NCBI RefSeq assembly: GCF_021347895.1
Contig: NC_067134.1
Span: 29,943,449-30,007,448 of the forward strand
Length of the DNA: 64,000 nt
DNA from: Acanthochromis polyacanthus
Lineage: Eukaryota; Chordata; Actinopteri; Pomacentridae
Direction: 5' to 3'
Shown: positions 45,801-59,160 of the stretch, one piece after another
Layout: each line of letters starts with the position of its first letter
How positions within the stretch are numbered: position 1 is the stretch's first letter
Position numbers and translations under genes: made by a program
The notes under the pieces: generated by a model
Told to the model about the DNA's origin: nothing
Database searches by the model: none
The model's input: the letters and a program-made list of their open reading frames with translations, nothing else

Positions 45801-48800
45801 CTAAACTCGGCACACAAACACTGAGGAACCAGATGAGAACCAGTAGACCCCAAATCCAGGATAGAGAGGTTGAGTGAATGTGGTGTTGAAGGTTTGGAGG
45901 TGGATCAGAGAGTCAGAGGAGACTCTGTAGAAGGACAGAGTTCCAGCAGGAACGTCCACATAAACTGAAACCCTGTGAGAGACGGAGGAGGACCTGATGG
46001 ATGTTTTACTGTTATTGTGCCAGAAAGAGTAACCATGATCAGAGCAGAACAGACTCCAGGACTGATCATTATGTCCAAACCGACCGTCATCACTGTCTCC
46101 TTTCCTTCTGATTCCTCTGTAACTCACTGATATATGAACCTTTCCTCTCCACTCAACCTCCCAGTAACAGCGACCAGTCAGACCAGTTCTACACAGCAGC
46201 TGTTTCCAGTCAAACCTGTCTGGATGATCAGGATACGACTGATCCTCCTCCACACGTGTCACCTTCCTGTTGTTGTCAGACAGTTTGAGTTTTCTGTTTA
46301 TTGTGTTTGTGTCGACTGTGAGTTGACAGGAATCTGATGGAGAGAACAAACACAACACAGCTGCAGTTATTGATGGATCATGTGATCAGTATTAAAGCTT
46401 TGATGATCACCTCAGAGATGTGACACTTTGAAGATGCTTGAATGTGCTGCTTTGTTTCCATCAATCCATTAAAACACACTTACACTTCCTCAGACCTGGT
46501 GTCAACCATCGGACTCCAGCAGGCGTCACTCTGAAAGGAGGAGGACGGTCAGAGCAGCAGAGACTCTTTCAGCAGCACACATGGATGTTACATGGCTCTC
46601 ACACTGTTCCACTGATAAAGGACCAGTCCAACATGGAGACACAGACACCTGAAAGCAGCATCTCTAAAGTCCTGTCCGGTTTTCGTCACGTTCCAGCTCA
46701 GTTTACACTCATTATTCAGCTTTACTCATTGATGCTTCCTCTGTTCATGGAGCTAGGCTAACAGTTCACCCTGCTTCCTGTCTTTGAGCTAAGCTAGGCT
46801 AACAGTTCACGCTGCTTCCTGTCTTTGAGCTAAGCTAGTGTTACCAACCCAGTTTCGTCGGCTTCTGAACCGTAGTTGGACAGCCTCGGGTAAACTCTAG
46901 CTCACTTAGCTTAGCATGTCTCACTTTGTTGTCAACAAATTGTATTCAGAGTCTGGACCAACTCTGCGGTGCAGAACGAGGCACTTCATTCAAGCTCTGC
47001 AGCACACTGTACACACACTCAGCTTCTCCAGAACACACTTGGATCTACTTCTCTGTTTGGACCAGAACATGCGCTGTGACTGCAGCTGCACCGTACACAT
47101 CGCCCTTCTTCAGCTTCACTGTTCTTCTTCCTTCCTACCGCTGCAGCACTTCCTCTGATGTCTCACACACCCTGAAACCTACCGATGGAAAGGAGCAGGC
47201 TTGGCCTGAACAATAGGATGATAGTTTCTTGAGAGTGTCTGTCTGTACCTGAGAGTGTCTGTCTGTCTGTACCTGAGAGTTTCCAGTCTACAGTGTGGAT
47301 CCTCCACTTTAGCTCTCAGCATCTTCTCTCCTGAGTCTCCTGGATGGTTGTAGCTCAGGTCCAGCTCTCTCAGATTTGAGGTCTTCATGCTCAGAGCTGA
47401 GGCCAGAGAAGCACAGCCTTCCTCTGTGACCAGACAGCCTGACAGCCTGCACACACAAAATAACACAAACCTGATGGACAACACTTGGCTGGATGTTTCT
47501 CACTCTCTCTTTTCTTCTTTGTCTTTCGGATACATTTTGCTGTACATTTCATGCGTTTCAAGCAAATCAACAATCTCAACAATGATTAGTGGGATTTAAT
47601 CATGTCAAAAATAAACCTTGACAAAGTCCTGCAAAAGTTCAGTAAAAGCTCATTTGATGAATCCCATCAGCAGAAATGATTGTACTCAGGTTAGCTGTTT
47701 ATCCACTGATAGAAATCACATCAGTTTCAAAATGTGAGTCCTGACCTGAGAGCTTCCAGTTTACAGTGTGGACTCTCCAGTCCAGCAGAAAGACTCTCCA
47801 CTCCTGAATCCTGCAGGTTGTTGTGAGTCAGGTCCAGCTCTGTCACACTGGAGGACTGGGAGCTGAGGACTGAGGACAGAGCTCCACAGCTTCTCTCTGA
47901 CAGATTACAGTTACTAAGTCTGAAGAGACAAAAAGCACATTATACTGATGAAACAGCAGCAAAATGAAAAAAGATCTTCAGTCTCCAAATACTTACACAA
48001 CTTTCTTGGAGGCTTTGACCACTGGCAGCAGCCTCAGAAGAGCCTCCTCAGAAGCAGAGTATTTCTTCAGGTCAAACACATCCAGATGTTCTTCTGATGA
48101 CAGTAAGATGAAGCCCAGAGCTGACCACTGAGCAGGAGACAGTTCATCTGTGGACAGACATCCTGATCTCAGGGACTGTTGGATCTCCTCCACTAGAGAA
48201 ACATCCTTCAGTTCATTCAGACAGTGGAACAGATTGATGCATCTCTCTGCAGACATATCCCCACTGATCTTCTCCTTGACGTACTCCGCTGTTTTCTGAT
48301 TGATCTGTGAGCTACTTCCTGTCTGTGTCAGAAGGCCTCGTAGGAGATTCTGATTGGTCGGCAATGACAGACCCAGGAGGAAGCGCAGGAACAAGTCCAG
48401 GTGTCCGTTTGGACTCTGTAAGGCCTTGTCCACAGCTCTCTGGTAGAAAACTGTCAGATCAGGTTTGTTGGAGGTTGTTTGTCGTTTTTCCAGCAGGTTG
48501 ATTCCAGAGTCAATGAAGGTCTGATGGACATGAAGAGCAGCCAGAAACTCCTGAACGCTCAAGTGAACGAAGCAGAACACCTTGTCCTGGTACAGCCCTC
48601 TCTCCTCTTTAAAGATCTGTGTGAACACTCCTGAGTACACTGACGCTGCTTCTAGATCGATGCCACACTCCGTCAGGTCAGACTCATAGAAGATCAGGTT
48701 TCCTCTCTGCAGCTGATTAAAAGCCAGTTTTCCCAGAGACTCAATCATTCTCTTGCTGTCTGGACTCCAGTGTGGATCTGTCTCAGCTCCTCCATCATAT

Positions 48801-51539
48801 TTGACCTTCTTGACTTTGGCCTGAACCACCAGGTGGTGGATGAACATCTCAGTCAGGGTTCTGGGCAGATCTCCTCCCTCTCTGCTTCTCAGCAGGTCCT
48901 CCAGAACTGTAGCAGTGATCCAGCAGAACACTGGGATGTGGCACATGATGTGGAGGCTTCGTGACTTCTTCATGTGGGAGATGATGCTGCTGGCCTGCTC
49001 CTCATCTCTGGATCTCTTCCTGAAGTACTCCTCCTTCTGTGGGTCCGTGAACCCTCTGACCTCCGTCACCATGTCCACACAGTCAGGAGGGATCTGATTG
49101 GCTGCTGCAGGTCGTGTGGTTATCCAGAGGTGAGCAGAGGGAAGCAGATTCCCCCTGATCAGGTTTGTCAGCAGCACATCCACTGAGGTGGACTCTCTAA
49201 CATCAGTCAGGACCTCATTGTGGTGGAAGTCCAGAGGAAGGCGACACTCATCCAGACCGTCAAAGATCAACACAACCTTGAAGTCTTCAAAGCTGCACAT
49301 TCCTGCTGCTTTGGTTTCACTGAAGAAGTGATGAACAAGTTCCATCAAGCTGAATTTTCTCTCTTTCAGCACATTCAGCTCTCTGAAAGTCAATGGAAAC
49401 ATGAAGTGGATGTCCTGGTTGCTTTTGTCTTCAGCCCAGTCCAGAGTCAACTTCTGTGTTAACACTGTTTTCCCGATGCCAGCCACTCCCTTTATCATCA
49501 CTGTTCTGATTGGTCCATCTCTTCCAGGTGAGCCTTTAAAGATGTCTTCTGCTCTAATGATTGTTTCTGCTCTGTCTGCTTTCCTGGATGCTGCTTCAAT
49601 CTGTCTGACCTCATGTTCATCATTGACCTCTGCAGTCCCTCCCTCTGTGATGTACAGCTCTGTGTAGATCTCATTCAGGAGGGTCGGCTGTCCTGCTTTA
49701 GCGATGCCCTCAAACACTCTCTGGAACTTCTCCTTCAGACCACGTTTAAGTTCACGTCCACAAACTCCAGCAGCAAGTTCTGAATGAAAATACAAGAAAG
49801 AAAGAGTGAAGTAGAAGTAACCTGGATATTAAAGCACCAAAGTAGCAATAAAGTGAAGGTGACAGTTTGTCCCCCTAAAGACTAATTATTCTGATACTTT
49901 AGTGAATGTTCTGTTGATCAGCAGCTTCAGTCTTTACACAAATCCTCTTACTGCTCTGCAGACAGTCAGCCAGCTTCTCATGCTTCATCCTTCTCAGGAA
50001 CAACACTGTGATCTGCTCAAACATCTCTCTGCTGCTCCTCTGCTCTTCATTATCACCCTCCAACTCCTCCTCATCCTCCCTCTGACTCTCTGAGCATTCT
50101 GGGTAATCTGGACTCACAAGCTTCTGTATCTTCTTCAGCTCCTTCTTCACAAAAGTCACCATGTTGTCCTCCAGCAACTGGAACAGAGAAATGTGTCAAT
50201 GAGTCCATCAGAGTGAAATCATGGAGCCAAACATCAGATCCATGTTGGACATACTGACAGTCCACTGGTCTACAAAGAGCAGCATGGAGACGTCTGAACA
50301 CAACAGATGGAGAACAACTTGTTGTCCATGAACTCACCATGAATATGGAGTCCAGGTGATGCTGCTGGACAGACTGAGCTCTGGGAACCTCTGAGTTCTG
50401 CTGCTCCACTCTGTGGATCAACATCAACAGTTTACTCTCACTTTATCACACAGAGACAAACACCAGCTGAAGGTCCATGATGTTCATTAGAGATTCCAAC
50501 ATTAGTCTGTTTTCCACTGCAGGAACTTTCTCTTCATTTTGGCTCATCATCAATCTTTGTTCTGACCCCAGGAACCGTCCCTGTAGAACCGCTTTCAGAA
50601 CTGTTTATAGGAGTTCAAAGTTGGAACTTCTGAGAGAACCTGGAAAACTGTTCTGTAGGTCTTGATGCTGACTGATTAAACTCAGAGAGGACAACAGGAA
50701 TCATTTTTATGTCCTCTCCATCCTCGTCCAGCATCAGTCGTCTCCATCAGCAATGAAGAATTCACCCTGTAGGCTAACATACAGACTATCAAGGCTTATA
50801 TGATCACAGAACTGGAGTTTTGTCCAGTTAAACTCTTTCTTGATATTTTAGTGAACTCAGAGTTCTCGCTGTGATCCACCTGGTTCTGTTTTTAAAGTCT
50901 CTGTGGATGATGTTCACATTGTTAGCATCACTTCTTCAAAACATTTGTTCTGTTTGATGAGGAGCCAGTCTGCTATCAAACTAACAGCTCTGAAACCTTG
51001 TTATGAACATCTTACCCCTCTGCAGCAGGACCTGGTTCTCTTTTAAATTTAATAGGAATATCCTTAGACTGGTCACTCTTGAAGGATACACAGCTGGATC
51101 CAGGTCCAGAGGACTCTGGACTCTGACGGATTCTGGTAAATAGAGAGGAAGATCACCAGGAAGGAAAAATCATGTAGCAGAGTTTCAGAGTGATTTACTG
51201 ACAGCACATATTTGGAACAATGACAGAACAATTGACAAAACAGTCAGCAGTTTGATTTCACTGCTTACTTCTTTGCAGGAGGAGGTTGATGATATTTAAA
51301 GTCAATGAGACGACACGGAGACTGTCTCTTAGAGGAAACACAGCTGGATTCAGGTCCAGGTGGATTCCTGTGAATAATGATGCAGCAGTGATGTTATGCT
51401 TAGCTCTGACATGCAGCAGAGTCCTGGACAGTTAGAGATGGTGGTCTCACCTCTGAGCTTTGCTCTGGTTCTCCTGTTCCCCACACAGAGAGCTTTGAGA
51501 GGGAGGGACTCCCTCCTCTCTGTCCTCACACTCATCCAT
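45801..51539 (-). CDS. NLR family protein, FISNA-NACHT-LRR-B30.2 (NLRC3-like, fish NLR-C)
   Basis: Ten minus-strand coding exons with canonical splice sites: 51539-51451, 51367-51269, 51132-51016, 50410-50338, 50177-49952, 49779-47997, 47913-47746, 47446-47273, 46530-46496, 46333-45801. They sum to 3297 nt, i.e. 1098 residues plus TAG. The start [20 protein letters not shown] is the usual fish NLR-C beginning. Exons 2-3 carry two [16 protein letters not shown]-type repeats. FISNA spans ~213-286; NACHT has Walker A GVAGIGKT (~299-306) and Walker B LIFDGLDE (~373-379). Only two LRR exons follow (~796-909), then PRY-SPRY/B30.2 (~922-1098: [23 protein letters not shown]). It is likely a cytosolic innate sensor that oligomerises through NACHT with ATP. 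No CARD or PYD is visible. No stops or frameshifts were found, so it looks intact. Confidence 0.92.
46735..46840 (+). repeat. ~50-bp tandem repeat, two copies, in the intron before the 35-bp exon
   Basis: GCTAGGCTAACAGTTCAC(C/G)CTGCTTCCTGTCTTTGAGCTA occurs twice; GAGCTAAGCTA begins a third. This is a dispersed fish motif. Confidence 0.65.
47243..47280 (-). promoter_or_regulatory. Duplicated splice donor at the end of the second LRR exon
   Basis: CTCTCAG|GTACAGAC occurs twice, 24 nt apart (exon end 47273 or 47249). Use of the distal site would add eight residues in frame. Confidence 0.7.
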
Positions 51540-52080
51540 GATGCTCAACTCACAGCAGCTCACACACACTTTCTACCTTCACCTGCACAGGAAACAAACA
51601 TCATTCATCCACTCAGATCCTCCTGGAGAAGATCAGCTGCTGCACTTCTACTATCAATCCAGCAGATGGAGTCATGGAGCTGCAGAGACTCACCCACAAA
51701 CCCAAAGTCAGAAAGACTAAACAACAAAGAAACATCAGCAGCTCATCAAACTGACCCAAGTCCATCAATAATCTCATAGAAATATTGACTGATTGCAGTC
51801 AATCAATAAGCTAATAATCATATTGATCCATGTTTAAACAGCAGTCATCCACAGTTTGTGCCGAAATCAGAAGTGAACATGTAGAAACATGACAGAGCAG
51901 AAACAAACAGCAACATTACTGAAGTTAAAGCAGCAAACAAAGCAAACTTACACTTTATTCAAAGCGCTGAAGAAGAAGAAGAAAGTTTCTAGTCCACTCC
52001 TGGACACTCAGACAGGTGATCTGTTTCCTGGAACCAGTCAGGACTCCACCTATGAGGAAGCAGCAGGCAGACTTTCACAA
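51540..52080 (-). promoter_or_regulatory. NLR 5' leader and likely upstream non-coding exon
   Basis: The coding exon is preceded by a TTTCCTGTGCAG acceptor near 51590. A possible first exon lies around 51957-52060, ending in a GTGTAAGT donor. The promoter itself was not identified. Confidence 0.35.
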
Positions 52081-52302
52081 TAAGAGCACATTTTACAGGC
52101 TGATTCCCACTCATTTCATGTGACCCATTATTTCAACATTCAACCTTTTTCATGGTAAAGACCAACAAATGGACTGAGTCTAATTCAAACCTGATTGAAG
52201 GAGCAGCAGAGTCACAAACTGCAGCTTCTGATCAACACACTGCTTCCTTCAGCAGCCACAAACTGACCGTCCACCCACTTTCACTCTGATTTCTAACCAC
52301 TG

Positions 52303-52678
52303 ATTCATCCATCCATCCACCCTCTATACACCGCTTTATCCTCATTAGGGTCGCGGGGGGTGCTGGAGCCAATCCCAGCTGACTTGAGCGAAGGCAGGGG
52401 ACACCCTGGACAGGTCGCTGGTCTGTCACAGGGCTACATATACAGACAAACAATCACACTCACATTCACACCTACGGGCAATTTTAGAGTAACCAATTAA
52501 CCTCAGCATATTTTTTTGGACTGTGGGAGGAAGCCGGAGTACCCGGAGAAAACCCACGCATGCACAGGGAGAACATGCAAACTCCATGCAGAAAGATCCC
52601 AGGCCCAACCTGGGATTCGAACCGGGATCTTCTTGCTGCAAGGCGAAAGTGCTAACCACTACTCCGCTGTGCAGCCCC
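52303..52678 (-). mobile_element. tRNA-derived SINE, copy 2
   Basis: Same family as 35118-35489 and better preserved: B box GGTTCGAATCC (complement at 52614-52624), GTTAGCACTTTCGCCTTGCA and GGATGGATGGATGAAT tail. Inserted upstream of the NLR gene. Confidence 0.82.
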
Positions 52679-52689
52679 ATACCACTGAT

Positions 52690-52960
52690 TCAGGATCAAC
52701 AAATTAAGACTCAAAATGACACAAAGGTGACAAAATGGCAAAAATTAGACAAATTAAAACAGAAAAATGACAAAAAAAATAGACAAATTGAGGTCAAAAT
52801 TACAGAAAAAAGAAAGAACATGACAGAAATTGAAAGAATTAAGACATAAAACGACATTAAGACACAAAATGGATTAAAATGAGACAAATTAAGACACAAA
52901 ATGTTAAAAACAAGACAAATTAAGACACAAAAGGGCAATAAAAAGTCAAAAATCAAATGT
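52690..52960 (-). repeat. Degenerate GACACAAAATGACAAAA minisatellite
   Basis: Complement of the TTTTGTC(A)TTTTGTGTC family; continues directly into the duplicated block at 53073. Confidence 0.75.
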
Positions 52961-53072
52961 TCAAAGCATTTCCATCCTACAACTGTTGAACTGAAGTTCT
53001 GCTGATAAGAACAACTCATGTTTAGAACTGCCTGACAAATATAATGATATTTACTGATAAAACATTGATTTC

Positions 53073-53443
53073 AGCATCAGTTTGAGAACTCCTGCTGGTT
53101 GGAAACACCCCAACATGTCTGAAGGTTTGGGTATAGGGAGAAAAAATGTATTTAATGTTTTAATTGTGTCACAACAACGTTGTTTGTCAATTAAAATACA
53201 ACGAATGATTCAATCAGTTTATGTTCTATAGATATATAAAAGATAAAAACCAGTTTAAAGTGTCTTTTACTCACATTCAGACAGAGAAAAGAAGCTGCAA
53301 CACGAAGACGGTAAAAGCAGAGCTCACCTGAGGAACAAGTAGGGCCGTGACATCACTGTTGTCAGGGCAATGAAGCAGGAAACAGATTTCAATCTGATCT
53401 AACAACAGCACTTCACAGAGGAAACTAGTTGCCAAGCCTAACA
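53073..53443 (-). repeat. Duplicated block A (possible leader exon of an NLR-type gene)
   Basis: Matches 62058-62431 in direct orientation over ~370 bp with few changes. On the minus strand it contains ACAACAGTGATGTCACGG (CRE-like TGATGTCA) and a CTCAG|GTGAGC donor, like a short non-coding first exon. It lies 1.5 kb upstream of the NLR start. Confidence 0.6.
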
Positions 53444-53968
53444 GGAGACAGCTGCTCCAATCCAAAGAGACGTCGCCAAACCCCAGACAACGGCCACAAC
53501 AACAAGACAAACACCTGAACTACTGGAAACACAAAGCAGGGACTAAACACACCTCTACAAGCACAGCAACATCATGAACACACCTGACATTGTCTCTCAC
53601 TCACTGATTGGCTGAAGGATCCAAAAGCAGACACCCTGCCAGCTAAAGCAGATCAAGCAGTTTTCTAACAAGAGCTCCGTCTGGAACATGAAGCAGATCA
53701 AGAAAACAAGACAAACACATGACACACAACATCAGCTACAGCTGGATCAGTGCTCTGCTCTTATTTTGGGGAGTTTAATGACTGAAATGATCCATGAACC
53801 AGATCTGGGGCTCTCCATAAACACTGGGGGCTACAGCTTGGGATGTCCAAACAACAAACTGAGTCTCACTAAACAGCACATTTCAGTCACCAGTTTGGTG
53901 TTGAGGATAAAACAGGAGCCTCATGTTTGTGTTTGTTGGTGATGAAGGAGGAACCTCAGAGGCTGCAA
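53444..53968. other. Non-coding, nothing recognised
   Basis: No gene or repeat end was seen. Confidence 0.4.
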
Positions 53969-55451
<1,483 letters not shown>

Positions 55452-55661
55452 TGGCAGAGAAGCAAAAGAGAAAACACTATTTTCACAATGACAGGGAGGA
55501 AGAGTTCTTTTTTTTTTGACAGTGACAGATAAATGCGTGTGTCTCATTTTATTGCGACTGCAAAGCGGCACAATGCGTAGAGACTCTACTGGACCCGTCA
55601 CTAAAGCTTCCATGCTAACTGCCCACATGGTAGCGCACGATGGACAGAAAAAGCCCGGGAC

Positions 55662-56587
55662 TTAAAGCTGCTGTCCGGAGTTTGAATCGCAGCGTCTCCC
55701 AAAACACTGTTGGTCCCACCCTCCCTCCCTCTGATTTCGCCCCTTTATTTGTGCACGCGCGCAGTACATGAGAGAAGTGCCCGGAGTGCTGCAGCATCTT
55801 GCCTGTTTTGCTGTTTTCCACTCTTCTACATTTAGTACATTTAGTAAATAATAAAGGAATTATGTTAGAATTCTGTATTGAGTCTAACTTGTCCTAATAC
55901 CAAAATAACATGAATCTGCTAGGACGAACGAGTAAAGTTTCAATATGTGATTACACTCGTGTATCCCTCTCGATGACGTTGTTTATCAAACTTAGTGCAT
56001 TTACGCGTGTATATGTGTTACATTGTTTATTTATTTCTATCTAGAGTTCAGAATTGCATGACTCCTCTGACGAAGAGTATGTCCCAGACGCCCCAACATC
56101 TTCCTCCAGAGGTCGGGCATCTAAACGAAGCCGTCAGTCGGGCTATGGAGGCCGTGGTCGGGGAGCGACGCGAGCACCCCGAGCCAAAAAACGTCCTGCA
56201 GTCTCTTGGCCTGACAAGCCGTGGGATTGGTAACTTTTCTGGAAGTTGCTGATCTCTGATGCTCTCTCCTCCACAAGCAAAACAAATGTGCGCGCGGTTG
56301 CGTAGTGCGTAGCTCGCCCACCTCTGCATGGGCTTGCTTGCTGTGCGCGTAACCGTTGATTGACAGCATGACAAAGCTGAAGCTCGAACTTGATTGGTCG
56401 GCAGCGACCGGCGCTTTTTGGAATAACATGGGGGTCTATGAGAGGAAGGCGGAGCTCAGGAATAAATTTTCATATCGCATTATACTAACTTTATATTATA
56501 GTATCAAACTAGACTAACACATTTAAGCTTTGTTAAACAATGATACATAAATTGAAAACAAACGGAAACTCCGGACAGCAGCTTTAA
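55662..56587. mobile_element. 0.92-kb element flanked by TTAA (piggyBac/Kolobok-like)
   Basis: Ends TTAAAGCTGCTGTCCGGAG and its complement, with TTAA on both outer sides (55662-55665, 56584-56587). TTAA target duplication is characteristic of piggyBac and Kolobok. It is GC-rich and contains one exon-like ORF. Inserted within the hAT transposase frame. Confidence 0.75.
56045..56233 (+). CDS. Exon-like ORF inside the TTAA element
   Basis: Follows a TTTCTATCTAG acceptor and precedes a TTG|GTAACT donor-like site, with a stop just after. It encodes an acidic start (SSELHDSSDEEYVPDAP), an Arg/Gly-rich stretch (SGYGGRGRGATRAPRAKKRP) like an AT-hook or nucleolar signal, and SWPDKPWDW. It may be the N-terminal exon left from a piggyBac-like transposase or a captured host exon. 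Not identified. Confidence 0.4.
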   Translation, partial: SSELHDSSDEEYVPDAPTSSSRGRASKRSRQSGYGGRGRGATRAPRAKKRPAVSWPDKPWDW

Positions 56588-57861
56588 TGGCAGCTTTGGG
56601 CGAACAACCCACTATTTTCACAAGGCCAGCAATAAAATCACAAAAAGCAACTGAGGCTTCATTTAGAGCTGCAGATTTTTTGATAAAGAATAAGAAAGTC
56701 TTTTGGGACAGGGAGGTCTTGAAAGAAGTAATGATGATGGTTGCAAACACTGTGTTCAAAGACGAGAAGAATGGTCCAGATGTCATCTACACTCTCTTCC
56801 ATGGGGGTAAGTACGATGGTTAGAAGAATGTCGGCTGTATCTGAAAACTTGACAGAGCAGCTGGATGGGATCTGGCTAAGTGCAGGAGGTTTAGCATTCA
56901 ATGGGACGAGTCTGTGGACAGCAGCAGTACAGCTCAACTGATGATGTTCATCTGAATGGTGTTTGATGGTTTCTCCACTAAAGAAGAACTCCTGACACTT
57001 TTGCCCCTGCAGACAACAACAAGGGGAACTGACATCTACAGCGTAGAGAAAAGTTTCTTCATGGATAAAAACGTACCGTTAGAAAAGCTTGTTTCAGTAA
57101 CGATGGACGGGGCACCTCCATGACGGGTCGGCATGCAGGCTTCATTGTACGATGCAGAGGTGATCCAGACTTCCCAGCATTCCTACATTACCACTGCATC
57201 ATTCACCAGCAGGCCATGTGTGCAAACGTGACCGGATCTGATCATGTGATGATTCCTGTGGTGAAGATCATAAACGCTCCAAAGACAAACAACCAGGACA
57301 TTGAAGGTGCTGCTGGAGGAGCTGTCAGCTAAACATGGTGACCTGTTACTGCTCACAGAAACCCCATGGATCAGCAGGGGAACAGTTTTGCAGCGTTTTT
57401 TTTTTTCTTTCTCACTTTTGGCCCAAATCAAAGAGTTGATGCAGTCCAAAGGGAAAGACATGTGGCTGCTTGAGGACACTGAGTGGATTCTTGACCTTGA
57501 TTTTTAACGGACATCACTGGAAACTGAAGCATTTGAACTGTGAGCTGCAAGGCAAAGGTAAGACTGTCTCTGTAAACACATTTACAGCTAAGATGAACAT
57601 TTTCTCTGCATTTACAGAGGAAAGAAGTGCAGCACTTTCCCTCCGTTCAGTCATCGCTGAATGACGATGCTTCTGACAAAGCAGTGGAAAAGTCCTCCAA
57701 GTCAGAAACAGACTGGGACAAGAGTTAGAGAACAGGTTTGGTGACTTTGATCAGCGTCAGCCATGTGTGGAATTCCTTTCATGCAGGCAGACATGACATG
57801 CATTGCTGAGCATCTAAGTCAGGGGTGTCAAACATGCGGCCCGCATGACAAGTTGTGGTGT

Positions 57862-58040
57862 TTTTTTTTTGCCTTTTTATTATGATAGTTGCAGTGAAGA
57901 CTTGACAGGAAACAGGGGAGAAGAGCAGGGGGAAGACATGCAGCAAAGGGCCGTGGGCAGGAATCAAACCCAGACCACTGCGACAGAGACCAGCCCCTAT
58001 GCATGGGTCGCCCGCTTAACCCGATGAGCTATATGGGCCC
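57862..58040 (-). mobile_element. tRNA-derived SINE, second family, copy 1
   Basis: On the minus strand: TATAGCTCATCGGGTTAAGC (A box), GGTTTGATTCC (B box), GGCCCTTTGCTGCATGTC body, then a CTTCACTGCAAC and T-rich end. Confidence 0.7.
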
Positions 58041-58074
58041 CCACCCCTGCATGACAAGTTGTTTTGATCATAAA

Positions 58075-58343
58075 GTGAAATACTAGATTGATAGATAGAT
58101 ATGTCTTTTTTGTTGCTTTGTGTCTCTTTTTTGTAATATTTTTCATGTTTTTGTTGTTTTGATTCTGCTTTTGTCATTTTTTGTCTAATTTTTGTCATTT
58201 GTCCATTTTTTTGGTCGCTTTGTAAAATTTTTGTCTAACTTTTTGTTTTGTGTCGTTTGTTTCATTTTTTGTTGTTTTGTGTCTCATTTCCATCACATTG
58301 CGTCTCATTTTTTGAATATTGTCTTTTGTTGTGTTTTTGTCTG
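58075..58343 (+). repeat. Degenerate TTTTGTC minisatellite
   Basis: Variants of TTTTTGTCATTTTTTGTCTA and TTGTTTTGTGTCTCATTT; interrupted by the 571-bp element, beyond which it continues. Confidence 0.75.
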
Positions 58344-58352
58344 ACTTTTGTC

Positions 58353-58923
58353 TAGCCTAGCCGCGCTAGACAACCCATGGCAACGAATTTAATTCTCTGC
58401 CAGGGTGTGTCTAGTGACCCTCCATAAGGCTCGAGGTTGGATTCTCCTAAAACTGGCTGGACCAATCACCATGAAGTGTAGAGTCAGAAGGCGGGCGTAA
58501 CTAAGTGACGACAGAGGCGTGACGATTCTGACAGAAACAACCGGCGCACAATAAACAGTATCGGCTTTGGCCACAGCCCTTAAAGATTTGAAGCTAAAAT
58601 TCAACTTGAAAGATAAACAAAGGACGGCACTGAAGTGTTTCATTGAGAAGAAAGACGTATTGGGACTTATGCCGACGGGATATGGCAAATCCTTAATATA
58701 CCAGTTGGCTCCGCGGCTCCGCTGGTTGGGAAGCTAATGGACTTAGCCACAATCCGCCGGTGCTCTCGGAACTACGTCAGCCTATTCGTTGCGTTGATTG
58801 GTTGTATACCTACCCAATTGCTGCAGAGGGATTTGATAGACAACCTTTTAGCCCGCTTCCCTCCCTGTCGAGCTTCCCTAGACCCTTGTGCCTTCAGAAC
58901 ATGGGTGTGGCATGGCTAGGCTA
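58353..58923. mobile_element. 571-bp TIR element with a 9-bp duplication
   Basis: Ends TAGCCTAGCC...GGCTAGGCTA with flanking ACTTTTGTC at 58344-58352 and 58924-58932. Both ends then continue with related CTAG-containing sequence (TCTAGTGACCC, TTCCCTAGACCC). Contains a helicase-like coding fragment. The flanks are low-complexity, so one or two bases of the duplication could be chance. Confidence 0.72.
58555..58737 (+). pseudogene. RecQ-type helicase N-terminal fragment
   Basis: A 60-codon frame reads TALKDLKLKFNLKDKQRTAL, then CFIEKKDVLGLMPTGYGKSL and IYQLAP before stopping. The LKDKQ (Q-motif-like) region, the spacing and the Walker A MPTGYGKS are typical of RecQ-family DNA helicase starts. 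Only motif I is present; motifs Ia-VI are missing. It is probably the residue of an exon from a larger autonomous relative or a captured gene. Confidence 0.6.
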
Positions 58924-58987
58924 ACTTTTGTCTCATATTCTTGTCGTTTTGCGTTTCTTTTTGTCTCAGTTGTGTGTTTTTTATATT

Positions 58988-59160
58988 ATTTTTATGGCCT
59001 TTTCTAGGCTTTATTGGATAGACGAAGTGCAAGAGAGACAGGAAATTGGAGGAAGACATGCAGCAAAGGGCCGCGGCGGGAATCGAACCCAGACCGCTGC
59101 GTTGGAGACCAGCCCCTATATGTGGTTCACCTGCTTAACCTGCTGAGCTATACAGGCGCC
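58988..59160 (-). mobile_element. tRNA-derived SINE, second family, copy 2
   Basis: GCTCAGCAGGTTAAGCAGGT (A box area), GGTTCGATTCC (B box) and the GGCCCTTTGCTGCATGTC body as in 57862-58040, same orientation. Confidence 0.7.

Noticed and set aside
45209..45804. Plus-strand ORFs downstream of the NLR gene
   Set aside because: No domain, no splice context, and partial overlap with the SPRY exon on the other strand.
48307..49667. Plus-strand ORFs within the NACHT exon
   Set aside because: Shadows of the minus-strand coding exon.
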